A DNA stretch of 64,000 nt from Pectobacterium aroidearum (GCF_015689195.1 NZ_CP065044.1:3410001-3474000); one strand, 5' to 3'; counted from the first letter of the stretch, positions 26,709 through 36,227 are shown. Numbers and translations are program-made. The notes: a model not told the origin generated them from the sequence alone.

Positions 26709-28331
26709 TCACTGTTCATGCCCATCGTCGTGTTCTCGTGCACCGTTGAGCCTCACAAGCCGCTTCAACAGACTCAGCAGTTTCATGCCATCCGGTGACC
26801 CCAGCCCCGTACAGGCATCCCAGCCTTCAGAAGCCACAAATGCCCCATTATTTCCCCGTACGATATCCTTGCAGCTATTACGATTACGGTACAGCAAGGG
26901 AGGGATAAACAACGATGCCGAATGGGTCAACGCCAGCATACGCGCCAGCAGTCCTGCCCACAGCGGTGCGACGGCGCTGGTTCCGCCAACCACGCCTTCT
27001 CGCCCGTTAACTTCAACCAGATAGCCCGTTTCAGGATCGGCATTGCCGCTGACATCAGGTACGCCACGGTGTTGCAAGGGATGATGACCGCCGTATTTAT
27101 CTACCAGAGACAGCCCTAATTGCCAGCCGGGCAGCGCAAAATACTGGCTAACACCACCGCCTGTTGCGCTACCGTCCCGGCTATGCCAGGTGGTTTCTTC
27201 CATCGCTTTTTGCAAGCGAGTGCCGCCACAGGCTAAAACATAGGGACTGGATGCAGGAAAATCGACGTGCAAGCCGTGGGGTTCACCATCTTTTGAACCG
27301 CGATCGCCAGACGCAACACACACCGTAATCCCTAGCGCAGCCGCTGTCTGAAAGGCCTGGTTATATACTTGTAATGATTGCGCCGTCCATTGTGACTCGC
27401 TGGAGCCCCAGCTAATCGAAATCACCGACGGCGCATTTTTCTCATCATAAATCGCAGCGTTGATCGCTTCCAAAAACCCGGCATCGGTATTCGGCGCAAA
27501 ATACACCACAATTTTGGCGGCCGGTGCCAGCGAACCCGCAATTTCGATATCCATCTGCACTTCGATATCAATCGGGCTCACTTCTTTGTCGCCCTCTGAC
27601 GATGCAAGAGCATTCCTGCCGCCCCCCACACAGACATCGACGACCTGAGGAGGATTGACGCCCATGCGTTTAAAATAGTGCTCCAACTGCGGCAGGCGGT
27701 ATCCGCCCCCCAGTTCAATAATACCAATGCACTGCCCCGCGCCGTCATGCTCTGGGAAGTGATAGAGTTCCGCGAGTTCGAGCGGCGTATAACCCGACGG
27801 GCGCTTTGCCGCATTGGAGAACGTATCATTGATACGCAGGCAACAGTTCGTCGCCAGACGTTCATCAAGGCCTAATACGGCAATCACCACGCCCTGTAGA
27901 TATTCCGGCAGGTAAATCCCCCCAGCTCTCCCACGAAATGCCCCGTGTTTGTGGTCATACCGGGCTAAGCTCACGCGAAACGCCTGCTCCATTTGCCCTA
28001 CCGTCCCCGTTAAGAAGACAGTTCGACTGGCAGCATGTTCGCGTTCGATAGAGAGCCGATGATGCCGCGCAAACGCGCGAACATGCTCAATATCTGCCTC
28101 ATCAGCGCTGAATTTTCTGGCATAGTCGGCGCGCGACAGCGGTCTGTTGGCATTGATACCGCCAAATTGCGGATCGATGCTATCGTGCAGTTCGGCGTAA
28201 TACTCTTCATCTGGCGTAGTAAAACGTAACACCAGCATGATTCTGACGCTTTCATTCACATCACAGCGCTCGCGATATGCCGCGTCAGCGATATTGCCGC
28301 GCTCACTCCCTTTCAATAATTGGTAAGTCAT
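26709..28331 (-). CDS. Sedolisin-family (S53) pro-kumamolisin-like serine peptidase
   Basis: The 540-residue protein has an activation (pro-kumamolisin) domain at about 15-155 and a sedolisin catalytic domain at about 175-530. Candidate catalytic residues are the Glu and Asp in IEVQMDIEIAGS, the oxyanion Asp in VASGDRGSKDG and the Ser in GGTSAVAPLWAG. S53 enzymes are acid-active, self-processing endopeptidases. No signal peptide is visible, so export, if any, uses another route. ATG 28331 (GGGAGAGAAGACG upstream) was preferred over GTG 28346. It lies 19 bases after the secreted chorismate mutase gene on the same strand, suggesting one transcript. Confidence 0.9.
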   Translation of the reverse strand: MTYQLLKGSERGNIADAAYRERCDVNESVRIMLVLRFTTPDEEYYAELHDSIDPQFGGINANRPLSRADYARKFSADEADIEHVRAFARHHRLSIEREHAASRTVFLTGTVGQMEQAFRVSLARYDHKHGAFRGRAGGIYLPEYLQGVVIAVLGLDERLATNCCLRINDTFSNAAKRPSGYTPLELAELYHFPEHDGAGQCIGIIELGGGYRLPQLEHYFKRMGVNPPQVVDVCVGGGRNALASSEGDKEVSPIDIEVQMDIEIAGSLAPAAKIVVYFAPNTDAGFLEAINAAIYDEKNAPSVISISWGSSESQWTAQSLQVYNQAFQTAAALGITVCVASGDRGSKDGEPHGLHVDFPASSPYVLACGGTRLQKAMEETTWHSRDGSATGGGVSQYFALPGWQLGLSLVDKYGGHHPLQHRGVPDVSGNADPETGYLVEVNGREGVVGGTSAVAPLWAGLLARMLALTHSASLFIPPLLYRNRNSCKDIVRGNNGAFVASEGWDACTGLGSPDGMKLLSLLKRLVRLNGAREHDDGHEQ

Positions 28332-28350
28332 CGTCTTCTCTCCCACTCAG

Positions 28351-28908
28351 CTATTTGCCGTCTGGTTCAATGTGACTCAATGCCGCGTAAATCTGGCGTT
28401 TATCGTTCTGTGACAGATGCTCAACATTAATAGAAGAAAGAAATGCAGCCTCTTGCTGAGGCGTGAAATGCCCGCCATTCGCGAGGTAACGCTTAATGCT
28501 AACCAGGAGCTGATCATCAATCGTGAGTAACGTAGGCCTGACCGTGTCATTCAGCGAAAGCGGCGTCCAGTCGTTCTCCGGTGTCGCAAGCCAGTCCGCC
28601 ATGTAGCGATACTGAATGGCTTTGCTGGCATTCATTAATGAAGTAAAAAACAGCTGCGTACTTTGGGGGGATAAGCCCACGGCAGCAGATTGCTCCCGCG
28701 CCTTACTCAAAATACGTTCCTCTTGCTTCAGATCCTCAACCGGCAGGTGTTGACGGGCCTTATACCCCGCGACATCCTTCATCAGCACCATCCTCTCCTG
28801 AATCAGTTGATAGATTCCAAGAGAACTATCCTGCACAGCCGCATGCAGAGGGAGACACCAGGCAGAACTCATCACTAACGAGATAACAGCGGAAATAGGC
28901 ACATTCAT
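28351..28908 (-). CDS. Secreted chorismate mutase, AroQ-gamma class
   Basis: At 186 residues it has a signal peptide (VPISAVISLVMSSAWCLPLHAA, cut near residue 25). The all-helical AroQ domain shows the signature helix IQERMVLMKDVAGYKARQ near residue 35, whose Arg and Lys bind chorismate, followed by PVEDLKQEERIL. The gamma class is the periplasmic or exported form and converts chorismate to prephenate outside the cytoplasm. ATG 28908 has AGGAG ten bases upstream, preferred to a frame extended by ten codons. It is paired with the S53 peptidase gene downstream. Secreted chorismate mutases are known in several plant pathogens; an effector role here is inference. Confidence 0.9.
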   Translation of the reverse strand: MNVPISAVISLVMSSAWCLPLHAAVQDSSLGIYQLIQERMVLMKDVAGYKARQHLPVEDLKQEERILSKAREQSAAVGLSPQSTQLFFTSLMNASKAIQYRYMADWLATPENDWTPLSLNDTVRPTLLTIDDQLLVSIKRYLANGGHFTPQQEAAFLSSINVEHLSQNDKRQIYAALSHIEPDGK

Positions 28909-29297
28909 CGGATTACACTCTCCTGTTAGCACTAGCATGAAGATCTATGGCTATGTTTTATTTCGCCATTGCGGCAGGAGATAATAGATTTCGCTATATG
29001 AATCTTCCATGACGAAACTATTTCAATCATTACCCTCGGGACACACTTCTTCTCAAAGATGTCTCACCTCATCGAGAAAACTGCGATTAATTTGTTAAAT
29101 TACAAGCAGATCGGGAATAACAACCCAGCGTCTTCCCTCTGGGTTCAACATGATTAAGATACAAACGATAACCAAATGAAATAGTTCAAACTGGTTACTA
29201 AATGGAATTATTTCGTCAAGCAAAGGCGCACAAAAAAGCCCGTCGTGGCACCTGGCCATGACGGGCTTGATTAATACCCTAAACGTGCGGGGATCGA
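28909..29297. other. 389-bp intergenic region upstream of the chorismate mutase gene
   Basis: The region separates the end of yjbH from the chorismate mutase gene, both on the minus strand. It holds the yjbH terminator (29232-29268), a weak AACCCAG/CTGGGTT hairpin near 29124-29148 and AT-rich sequence suited to a promoter. I see no gene here. Confidence 0.6.
29232..29268 (-). terminator. Terminator of the yjbEFGH operon
   Basis: AAGCCCGTCGTGG (29236-29248) pairs with CCATGACGGGCTT (29256-29268) with one G-T pair and a 7-nt loop; the A-run at 29232-29237 gives the U-run on the minus strand. It lies about 30 bases after the yjbH stop. Confidence 0.85.
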
Positions 29298-31433
29298 TTA
29301 GTGATCGGTGAGGCCATACAGCGAGCTACGGCGCTGTAGCATTTGACCACCGTCACGCGTTAGCGGTACCCAACCGACTGCCCCACGTTTCACGGTAGGT
29401 TCAGTGAACAGCAGATCAAACGGTATAGAGACGTAGAAACCTTTAGTGAAGCTCCCTTCACCATATTCAGCGGCGCTGACGTTGGTTTTGGTCGCAAAGG
29501 CACCCGCAACAATCCCGCTGTCAAAGCGGCGAGACAGATCGAGGGTGACCCCTTTGTCCCCTGCCAGATAACGGCCCACACTCACTTTCGCCACCGCACC
29601 TTCCACAAACGGCAGTTCCCAGTAGGCTGTCAGATGGCCTGTCACCACATCGTAATCGGCCATTCTCATGATGTCGTTCCAGTCACGCTGTTTGACATAG
29701 TTAACATCCAGCCCCAGCGCCCAACTTTTGCCGAACGGCCGATACAGTACTTCAGAACCGACGCCGGCATACATCATTTCCAGATAGCCGCCATAGACCT
29801 GTGTATACCAGTCCTGCGCCGGATTATCCCTACGAGTCAATTGCAGATTGGTCAATAACAGATCGGAAGAAGTAGAATATTCACGTACCCAGGTTCTGAC
29901 TCGCGGTAGCGCCGCACCGTCCGCCGGTGGTGCTTTATAGTTGAACTTGTCATAGTTATTCACCAAGTTCAGCGTCGCCGTTCCCCCCACGCTCCAGTGA
30001 TCGCTGAGTCGGTAGTCAACGTTACCCTTCAGGGCAACCTGATACATGTAGAAGGACTCAGGGCCACCGAAAGACTGCACCAGCACCGGATCTAATGAAT
30101 ACGTCAGACGATCGGGTTCAGCGAGCAACACCTGCTGACCACGCACATCGGATACCGGTTCTTTACGATGTGTTTCCGGTTCAGGTTGACCAAGCGGAAC
30201 GGCAGCCTGCTGAACCTGATGGAAGGCTTTGGCATCCACTTCCGTGCTGGCAATCGGTAAGCGCTGGCTACGCTGAACAATGTGGTATTCATCAATACTA
30301 CCCGGTACATGATTCGCCAATACCGTCGCCGCACGCTGTGTCGCCTGATCGCTATCACGATACTTGGTTTGATCGGCAACAATGGTGACCTGTTTTTGGT
30401 CAGCGTAGATATCGGCATCCTTAAAGCCAGCCTTATCATTCAGCTCTTTCGAAACGAGCTGCCAGTTTGTTCCTTTGCCATCCTGAACCGGCGCATAAAC
30501 AGGGGGCGCATCATCTAAGTAGTTCGGCTTCAGGCTGTTAAAGTTGGTACGCAGGGTAAAGCCCCACATCAGGGTATTGCCGCGCTGCCACGACAGCGTA
30601 GTATCCAACACATCGCCTACGCGGTAGACAGCGCCGATGTTGAAAGGAGAATCATGCTTAAGCTGCTGCGGCACACCAGTGGATGACGTTCTTTCGGCAC
30701 TGTAATCGTTGCCGTCATATTCCAGCTTTAAGCGCAGGGGATCCCAGGGGGTCTGGTACTCAACGCCACCAAATAGAGCAGCCGGACCGTGGAAAAAGTT
30801 CCCCACTTCAAACTGACCCGTATCTGTATTTTCAGTTCGATTACAGAAGCTGGCTTTCAGCGAACAGGCAGGATTTTTAATATTCCCACTCTCAGCCATA
30901 TTGCCCCACCCCATACCCAGGGTGAAATCAAACGGCCCCATGCGCTTACTCGCCACCAGATATTCGCTATCAAACAGCCCGGTGCCTGCAATATCACGCA
31001 ATCCCAAAGAAACACCCGGCATCCAGTAGCTTTCCTGCCACAAACGGGCTTTGATATCGAATGCCTTATCTTTATAGGTTTGGCTACCGCTGAAAGAGGG
31101 ATCATTACTATAAGGGCGAGTACGGATGTCGGTATAACGGACCGTGGTTTCCAGCCAGTCAAAGAGCTGGAGCGACACGGAATAGCGCCGATATTCCTCA
31201 TTATCGCGGTAGTTAAGGCTGAATTCGCCTGTTTCCGCCATACGTGCGGTCGGCATCTGTAACAGACCCGTGCCGCCAAAATCAGACTGTGATACCCCCG
31301 CAGGCTGAAAGCGCATATTCGGGTTTGTCGCAGTACGGCTGCTTTCTGTTTCAGCCGCTATCGCCTGCGCACTCAAGATGCTGCCAATCGCCAACGACAG
31401 ACAGCCTAGTTTAACGTTTCTGTTCTTTGTCAT
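29298..31433 (-). CDS. yjbH: YjbH/GfcD-family outer-membrane polysaccharide protein
   Basis: The 711-residue exported protein has a signal peptide (VKLGCLSLAIGSILSAQAIA-A) and a long beta-rich body. It begins with the family segment FGGTGLLQMPTARMAETGEFSLNY and ends in an amphipathic-strand pattern. YjbH/GfcD proteins are predicted outer-membrane beta-barrels linked to exopolysaccharide and group 4 capsule export. Its ATG overlaps the yjbG stop (ATGA at 31433-31430). It is the last gene of yjbEFGH and is followed by a strong terminator. Length agrees with E. coli homologues of about 700. Confidence 0.9.
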   Translation of the reverse strand: MTKNRNVKLGCLSLAIGSILSAQAIAAETESSRTATNPNMRFQPAGVSQSDFGGTGLLQMPTARMAETGEFSLNYRDNEEYRRYSVSLQLFDWLETTVRYTDIRTRPYSNDPSFSGSQTYKDKAFDIKARLWQESYWMPGVSLGLRDIAGTGLFDSEYLVASKRMGPFDFTLGMGWGNMAESGNIKNPACSLKASFCNRTENTDTGQFEVGNFFHGPAALFGGVEYQTPWDPLRLKLEYDGNDYSAERTSSTGVPQQLKHDSPFNIGAVYRVGDVLDTTLSWQRGNTLMWGFTLRTNFNSLKPNYLDDAPPVYAPVQDGKGTNWQLVSKELNDKAGFKDADIYADQKQVTIVADQTKYRDSDQATQRAATVLANHVPGSIDEYHIVQRSQRLPIASTEVDAKAFHQVQQAAVPLGQPEPETHRKEPVSDVRGQQVLLAEPDRLTYSLDPVLVQSFGGPESFYMYQVALKGNVDYRLSDHWSVGGTATLNLVNNYDKFNYKAPPADGAALPRVRTWVREYSTSSDLLLTNLQLTRRDNPAQDWYTQVYGGYLEMMYAGVGSEVLYRPFGKSWALGLDVNYVKQRDWNDIMRMADYDVVTGHLTAYWELPFVEGAVAKVSVGRYLAGDKGVTLDLSRRFDSGIVAGAFATKTNVSAAEYGEGSFTKGFYVSIPFDLLFTEPTVKRGAVGWVPLTRDGGQMLQRRSSLYGLTDH

Positions 31434-32212
31434 TCGAGTGGGATCCGGTTAGCAAGGTAGTCAGCAATCTGATCGTTAAGTGATGACATATCCTGAGGTA
31501 AAACAGAAGGATTGAAACCGATAAAGATCGTTTCACCCGCAGCAGGCTCGCTATGCTGGCGATTCCACAACGCTAAGGGCGCTTTGCGCCATTTGCCATT
31601 TCCCCCAATCAGGTAGCCATAGCTATTATCCGCTCCCGCGAGAAGCCGTCGTCCAGAGAGATAATCTTCAACTGACCATCCAGCACGCAGTGCCACTTTG
31701 CCCGAAGTTTCCAGTTCACCCACATCGGCGGAGGTATTCACCAGACCTATCAGAGACAATCGGTCATCATGCGGCGCCACATACAGGGCATATTCTCCGA
31801 CCAGAGGGCGATTATTTTCTATATAGACACGCACACGATCGGGATCCAACTCCGTGGAGATACGGCCAGCCACATTAATCGGACTAATGGTCTTTCTCAG
31901 GAGCCAGGCGGAGATAGCCAAATCGCCATCACCTGAGTTACGCCAACGCGTTTCCAGCTCAGCCAACTTCTGCAGTAAGACATCGCCCTGTGCTCGTACC
32001 TTCTGCGTTGTCGCAAAATCAGAAATAAACGCCGTTTGCCAGTTGATATTCTGTGGCCAGGAAACCTGTTCGTAAAATTTTTCAAGACGCGTACCGTCAT
32101 CCAGCTTAACGACAGCGACTGTCTCTTGAGGCGATTTCACCGTCAGTTGCGCAGACGTCGCGACGCCGGAAACCAGCAGCAACAAGGTAGCGATACGATT
32201 GAGTGCCAACAT
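31430..32212 (-). CDS. yjbG: YjbG/GfcC-family periplasmic capsule protein
   Basis: At 260 residues it has a signal peptide (NRIATLLLLVSGVATSAQ) and a mature region with the family features: an early SWPQNINWQTAFI segment and a C-terminal YLIGGNGKWRKAPLALWNRQ followed by IFIGFNPSVLP. GfcC of E. coli is a periplasmic protein with two ubiquitin-like beta-grasp domains needed for group 4 capsule assembly. ATG 32212 follows AAGGGG. It starts nine bases after yjbF and overlaps yjbH by four bases, so the operon is tightly coupled. Confidence 0.9.
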   Translation of the reverse strand: MLALNRIATLLLLVSGVATSAQLTVKSPQETVAVVKLDDGTRLEKFYEQVSWPQNINWQTAFISDFATTQKVRAQGDVLLQKLAELETRWRNSGDGDLAISAWLLRKTISPINVAGRISTELDPDRVRVYIENNRPLVGEYALYVAPHDDRLSLIGLVNTSADVGELETSGKVALRAGWSVEDYLSGRRLLAGADNSYGYLIGGNGKWRKAPLALWNRQHSEPAAGETIFIGFNPSVLPQDMSSLNDQIADYLANRIPLE

Positions 32213-32221
32213 TGCAGCCCC

Positions 32222-32872
32222 TTATTGTGCGTAGGGTTTTAATACGGTGAATGTTACCAATGCCATATCCGGCCCCATATACTGCTGACTTTGGACCACA
32301 CTTCCGTTAGCCGGATCAAGCCAGTAGCTGTTAGTGTAAGATTCGTTCAACGTGGGGACGGTAACCTGTTCATCGAAGCGCAGTAGCTCACGCGAGGTAT
32401 CCAGAATTTTTACGGTTTCTTTGCCGCGGGCCTGAAAAACGGACGTGGTAGCGTAACCACTGCGGAAGACCTGAGCCCATTCAACCCGGCTTTGCCATGT
32501 CATTGGCGTCGATGTCTTCAACAGGCCTAATGTCAGGGGATCTTGTTGCAGGTTGTCCACATAGGTAATGTCTTCGCCGAAGCCCTGCGTTTTCACCAGG
32601 CGGCCATGTTGGGTCGATACCATATTTTTATCGGCCCCAATCCATTTCAACTGATTTTGTTCGGCAAAAGCGAGCACGACAAACGCCTGAGGCGCTTTCC
32701 CCACCTTCAGATAGGCCGACGCATAGGGCGTATTGGCAACCTGTTTAGCTGTTACATGGGTGTCATCCTGCCCAACAAAAGCCAGCTTGAATGTTTTCCC
32801 TACCGCATTCATATTCTGGGAACAACCAGTCAACAGAATTGAGAAAAGAGGGATAGCAATCAGCGCTTTCAT
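32222..32872 (-). CDS. yjbF: YjbF/GfcB-family lipoprotein
   Basis: The product is a lipoprotein with signal peptide MKALIAIPLFSILLTGCSQ; the lipobox LLTGC places the lipidated Cys at about 17. The mature domain matches the YjbF/GfcB family (WQSRVEWAQVFRSGYATTSVF, WLDPANGSVVQSQQYMGPD). It acts with YjbG and YjbH in the envelope during polysaccharide export. ATG 32872 gives the most typical lipoprotein signal length; an in-frame ATG at 32899 (nine more residues with extra basic residues) cannot be excluded. A terminator-like hairpin precedes it at 32930-32959. Confidence 0.87.
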   Translation of the reverse strand: MKALIAIPLFSILLTGCSQNMNAVGKTFKLAFVGQDDTHVTAKQVANTPYASAYLKVGKAPQAFVVLAFAEQNQLKWIGADKNMVSTQHGRLVKTQGFGEDITYVDNLQQDPLTLGLLKTSTPMTWQSRVEWAQVFRSGYATTSVFQARGKETVKILDTSRELLRFDEQVTVPTLNESYTNSYWLDPANGSVVQSQQYMGPDMALVTFTVLKPYAQ

Positions 32873-32929
32873 TTCTGCTATTCGTTTTATTCTTGTCATG
32901 CGATGAAGTTCTCGTTGAACAGCGTAGCC

Positions 32930-32959
32930 CGGAAAAAGAAAGGCCACCGAAGTGGCCTT
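32930..32959 (-). terminator. Intra-operon terminator or attenuator between yjbE and yjbF
   Basis: On the minus strand AAGGCCAC (32959-32952), a TTCG loop and GTGGCCTT (32947-32940) are followed by TCTTTTT. This is a complete intrinsic terminator with a UUCG tetraloop placed right after the yjbE stop. It would reduce yjbFGH relative to yjbE or act as a 3' stabiliser of yjbE mRNA. Confidence 0.8.
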
Positions 32960-32974
32960 GGAACTTAAACGGAA

Positions 32975-33265
32975 TTAACTACGAGTACCAGTGACTGTCG
33001 TTGTTCCCGTCGCGTTGTTGTCGTCATTGCTGGCAACAGCAACAGCCACACCAACAGCGACAGCAGCAGCAACACCAACTGCAATCAGAGCAGTGGTACC
33101 AGCAGCAGCACCAGCACCAGCGGCACCAGCAGCAACACCAACGCTTGCGCTGGAGGTCGTGGTGGTCGTGGTACCCGCAGCCGTTGCGCTGGAGACGCCA
33201 TCAACAGCAAACGCGTTTGACGACATGGCCAGAACAGCGGCCAGCGTGATTAACGTTTTCTTCAT
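32975..33265 (-). CDS. yjbE: YjbE/GfcA-family small Ala/Thr-rich exported protein
   Basis: The 96-residue protein has a signal peptide (MKKTLITLAAVLAMSSNAFA) and a low-complexity mature part of Ala, Gly, Val and Thr runs (SSATAAGTTTTTTSSAS, then AAGAAGAGAAAGTTALIAVG) ending in SNDDNNATGTTTVTGTRS. This composition is typical of YjbE/GfcA, the first gene of the yjbEFGH group. Its molecular role is unknown. ATG 33265 has AAGGAAATCGTA in front and was chosen over a 57-base longer frame because it starts the signal peptide. A terminator follows the stop codon. Confidence 0.85.
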   Translation of the reverse strand: MKKTLITLAAVLAMSSNAFAVDGVSSATAAGTTTTTTSSASVGVAAGAAGAGAAAGTTALIAVGVAAAVAVGVAVAVASNDDNNATGTTTVTGTRS

Positions 33266-33693
33266 TACGATTTCCTTTTTAACATGAAATACTTCAGGGT
33301 GGGGTACCGTCAAAAAGACCATACCCCGTCCTTCATTCCAGCCAGCACAAGGACAAAATTCTTATACCTCGTTTACTGACCGTTACCGGGATCCTCCCAG
33401 TAATGAGTTACAGTTCAATGGCGAGCAAACCACCTCTGATACGTAACACCAGAAAGCAAAACTACAACTCAATTTTTGCAACACTGTTAAAAATAGCAAG
33501 ATCCCGATGTAATAAACAGTAATGATCTCGGTAAAAAAGCAGATTTCTTTAATGAAATTTACAGTATTCCAGAAAAAAAGTCATAGATATCTTAACGATA
33601 TCAATACACTCATTCAGCAATATAAAAAAACGCCAGATATTTCCTAATCTGGCGTTTTATTAACAAGTAACACTATCTAAGCATAAGAAACGA
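33266..33693. other. 428-bp intergenic region upstream of yjbE
   Basis: The region between gnd (minus) and yjbE (minus) contains the gnd terminator at 33624-33658, an IR made of two GATATC units at 33586-33602 and AT-rich sequence, and should hold the yjbE promoter. I could not find a convincing RcsAB box by eye. No gene is supported. Confidence 0.6.
33624..33658 (-). terminator. gnd terminator
   Basis: AAAACGCCAGA (33627-33637) pairs with TCTGGCGTTTT (33648-33658) around a 10-nt loop, with a plus-strand A-run on the left giving the U-run. It lies 36 bases after the gnd stop. Confidence 0.85.
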
Positions 33694-35100
33694 TTATTCC
33701 AACCATTCGGTATGGAATACGCCTTCTTTATCCGTACGCTTGTAGGTATGCGCGCCGAAATAGTCGCGCTGAGCCTGGATCAGGTTAGCAGGCAGTACGG
33801 CGGAGCGGTAGCTGTCGTAATAGGCGATCGCAGCAGAGAACGTTGGCGTCGGGATGCCTTGCTGGACAGCGTAAGACACCACGTCACGCAGCGCTTGCTG
33901 ATATTCGTCCGCGACTTTCTTGAAGTAAGGTGCCAGCAGCAGGTTAGCGATATCCGCTTTCTGCTCATACGCATCGGTGATTTTCTGCAGGAACTGTGCG
34001 CGAATAATGCAGCCAGCGCGGAAAATCTTGGCGATTTCGCCGTAGTTCAGATCCCAGTTATTTTCGTCTGATGCCGCTTTCAGCTGTGAGAAGCCCTGAG
34101 CATAAGAAACGATTTTACCCAGATACAGCGCACGGCGCACTTTCTCAACAAACTCAGCTTTATCACCACCGAATGGCTGAGCCGTCGGGCCTGTCAGCAC
34201 TTTAGACGCAGCAACACGCTGATCTTTCAGTGAAGAAAGGTAGCGGGCAAAAACGGATTCCGTGATCAGAGACAGCGGTTCGCCCAGATCCAGAGAGCTT
34301 TGGCTGGTCCATTTACCCGTGCCTTTGTTAGCGGCTTCATCCAGGATCACGTCAACCAGATATTTGCCTTCTTCATCTTTTTTCTTGAAGATATCGGCAG
34401 TGATTTCAATCAGGTAACTACTTAACTCACCTTTGTTCCACTCAGAGAACGTCGTAGCAAGCTCGTCGTTGTTCAGATTCAGTGCCTGCTTAAGCAGCGC
34501 ATAAGCTTCAGCGATAAGCTGCATATCGCCGTATTCAATGCCGTTGTGCACCATCTTGACGTAGTGACCAGCACCATCAGCGCCAATATAGGTCACACAG
34601 GCTTCACCGTCAGCACGCGCGGCAATCTGTTCCAGAATCGGAGCAACCAGTTCATAGGCTTCTTTCTGGCCACCCGGCATGATGGAAGGCCCTTTCAGCG
34701 CGCCCTCTTCTCCACCGGATACACCTGTACCGATGAAGTTAAACCCTTCAGCGGACAGTTCGCGGTTACGACGAATGGTATCTTTATAGAAGGTGTTACC
34801 GCCATCGATCAGAATATCGCCTTTTTCCAGGTAAGGCTTCAGCGACTCAATCGTTTTATCGGTTGCTTCACCGGCCTTCACCATCAGCAGAATACGGCGG
34901 GGTTTTTCCAGGGATTCGACAAATTCTTCAACGGTGTAAGAAGGCACCAGTTTTTTACCCGGATTTTCCGCGATAACTTCATCGGTTTTATCAGAAGAAC
35001 GGTTAAAGATGGAAACGCTATAGCCACGGCTCTCAATGTTCAGCGCCAGATTGCGCCCCATCACCGCCATACCGACAACGCCAATTTGCTGTTTGGACAT
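33694..35100 (-). CDS. gnd: 6-phosphogluconate dehydrogenase, decarboxylating
   Basis: The 468-residue enzyme oxidises 6-phosphogluconate to ribulose 5-phosphate with NADP+ in the pentose phosphate pathway. It has the N-terminal [15 protein letters not shown] dinucleotide loop, the family signature region [21 protein letters not shown] with catalytic residues, and [18 protein letters not shown] 35100 with AGGAG upstream gives exactly the standard length; an upstream in-frame extension of 66 codons is not coding. gnd commonly borders surface-polysaccharide clusters in enterobacteria; here it lies directly after galF. Confidence 0.97.
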   Translation of the reverse strand: MSKQQIGVVGMAVMGRNLALNIESRGYSVSIFNRSSDKTDEVIAENPGKKLVPSYTVEEFVESLEKPRRILLMVKAGEATDKTIESLKPYLEKGDILIDGGNTFYKDTIRRNRELSAEGFNFIGTGVSGGEEGALKGPSIMPGGQKEAYELVAPILEQIAARADGEACVTYIGADGAGHYVKMVHNGIEYGDMQLIAEAYALLKQALNLNNDELATTFSEWNKGELSSYLIEITADIFKKKDEEGKYLVDVILDEAANKGTGKWTSQSSLDLGEPLSLITESVFARYLSSLKDQRVAASKVLTGPTAQPFGGDKAEFVEKVRRALYLGKIVSYAQGFSQLKAASDENNWDLNYGEIAKIFRAGCIIRAQFLQKITDAYEQKADIANLLLAPYFKKVADEYQQALRDVVSYAVQQGIPTPTFSAAIAYYDSYRSAVLPANLIQAQRDYFGAHTYKRTDKEGVFHTEWLE

Positions 35101-35275
35101 TAAAGCAACTCCTGTCTGAAGGATAACCTGCCTGCAACGACGACAACGATTCGCGTTGCGACCCCGCAGGCAATTTAAAAACAGGCCAACATGGTAACTC
35201 AGCTTTGCGTGAGTGGATAGTGATTGGTTTGATAGCGAAAGCTCGCTCGACAAGCGCGTAAGGCGAGAAAAAGAA

Positions 35276-35309
35276 AAAACCGCAGAACGATTCAGCAATC
35301 TGCGGTTTT
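35276..35309 (-). terminator. galF terminator
   Basis: AAAACCGCAGA (35276-35286) and TCTGCGGTTTT (35299-35309) form an 11-bp stem with a 12-nt loop, 22 bases after the galF stop. The plus-strand A-run on its left gives the U-run for minus-strand transcripts. Confidence 0.85.
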
Positions 35310-35330
35310 ACAGCGTGTTATCACTCAATA

Positions 35331-36227
35331 TTACTTTTTCAGCAGCGCCTTAATACTTTCTTTAAATTCGGCACCAAACTCTGGATTGCGCAATCCATAA
35401 GACACAAACGCCTGTGCGTAGCCCAATTTACGGCCGCAGTTAAAGTTTTTTCCCGACATCTGCACAGCATCAACCTGCTGGGTCGCAATCATATCGGCAA
35501 TCACATCCGTTAACTGAATGCGTCCCCATGCACCAGGAACCGCTCTTTCCAGTAATGGCCAGGCATCAGCAGTTAATACATAACGCCCTACCGCAGAAAG
35601 GTCAGACCCGGTTTCAGAGGGCGCCTCGGGTTTTTCGATCATCGACGTAATTGCTGCCGCATCGCCCGGATTCACCAGCGGTTTCTCACAATCGACAACA
35701 GAGTACTCTGGCAGTACCTCATAAGGGCGATGTTTCACCAACACCTGGCTGCGCCCTGTTTCTTCAAAACGGGAGATTAACAGCGCCAGGTTTTCCTTCG
35801 TCTGATCGGCCGTGCTTTCATCCAGCACCACATCGGGCAACACCACCACGAACGGGCTGTCCCCGACGATTGGACGAGCACAGGATACCGCATGCCCTAG
35901 CCCCAGCGTTTCCCCCTGGCGAACGTTCATGATCGTCACGCCTTTCGGACAGATAGACTGAACTTCGGCCAGCAGTTGACGCTTGGCACGTTCTTCCAGC
36001 AAAGACTCAAGCTCAAAAGAGGTATCAAAGTGGTTTTCGATAGCGTTTTTCGACGCATGCGTCACCAGAACAATTTCTTTAATCCCCGCGTTAACGCATT
36101 CGTTAACGATCTTCTCTATCACCGGACGATCAACTAGCGGCAACATTTCCTTAGGAATTGCCTTGGTCACCGGTAACAAATTCATCCCTAAACCTGCAAC
36201 AGGGATAATAGCTTTCAATGATGTCAT
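35331..36227 (-). CDS. galF: GalF, GalU-like regulatory/pyrophosphorylase paralogue
   Basis: The 298-residue protein belongs to the UTP-glucose-1-phosphate uridylyltransferase family. The nucleotide loop reads AGLGMNLLP, not the AGLGTRMLP of active GalU. This Thr-Arg replacement is the hallmark of GalF, which has little activity alone and is thought to modulate GalU. Other family segments ([42 protein letters not shown]) are intact. galF normally marks one edge of O-antigen or capsule loci. It is followed by a terminator and gnd and is divergent from rmlA. Confidence 0.92.
   Translation of the reverse strand: MTSLKAIIPVAGLGMNLLPVTKAIPKEMLPLVDRPVIEKIVNECVNAGIKEIVLVTHASKNAIENHFDTSFELESLLEERAKRQLLAEVQSICPKGVTIMNVRQGETLGLGHAVSCARPIVGDSPFVVVLPDVVLDESTADQTKENLALLISRFEETGRSQVLVKHRPYEVLPEYSVVDCEKPLVNPGDAAAITSMIEKPEAPSETGSDLSAVGRYVLTADAWPLLERAVPGAWGRIQLTDVIADMIATQQVDAVQMSGKNFNCGRKLGYAQAFVSYGLRNPEFGAEFKESIKALLKK

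Noticed and set aside
32975-33265. Low-complexity yjbE codons considered as a tandem DNA repeat
   Set aside because: The pattern is explained by Ala, Gly and Thr codon runs typical of the YjbE family; no regular unit length is seen.
32991-33287. Plus-strand ORFs opposite yjbE, one of them Gln/His-rich
   Set aside because: They are antisense readings of the Ala/Thr-rich repeat codons of yjbE, which itself has a signal peptide and a good ribosome-binding site.
33586-33602. Two GATATC units considered as a regulator site upstream of yjbE
   Set aside because: Short palindromic hexamers in AT-rich DNA are common by chance, and no matching RcsAB consensus was found nearby.
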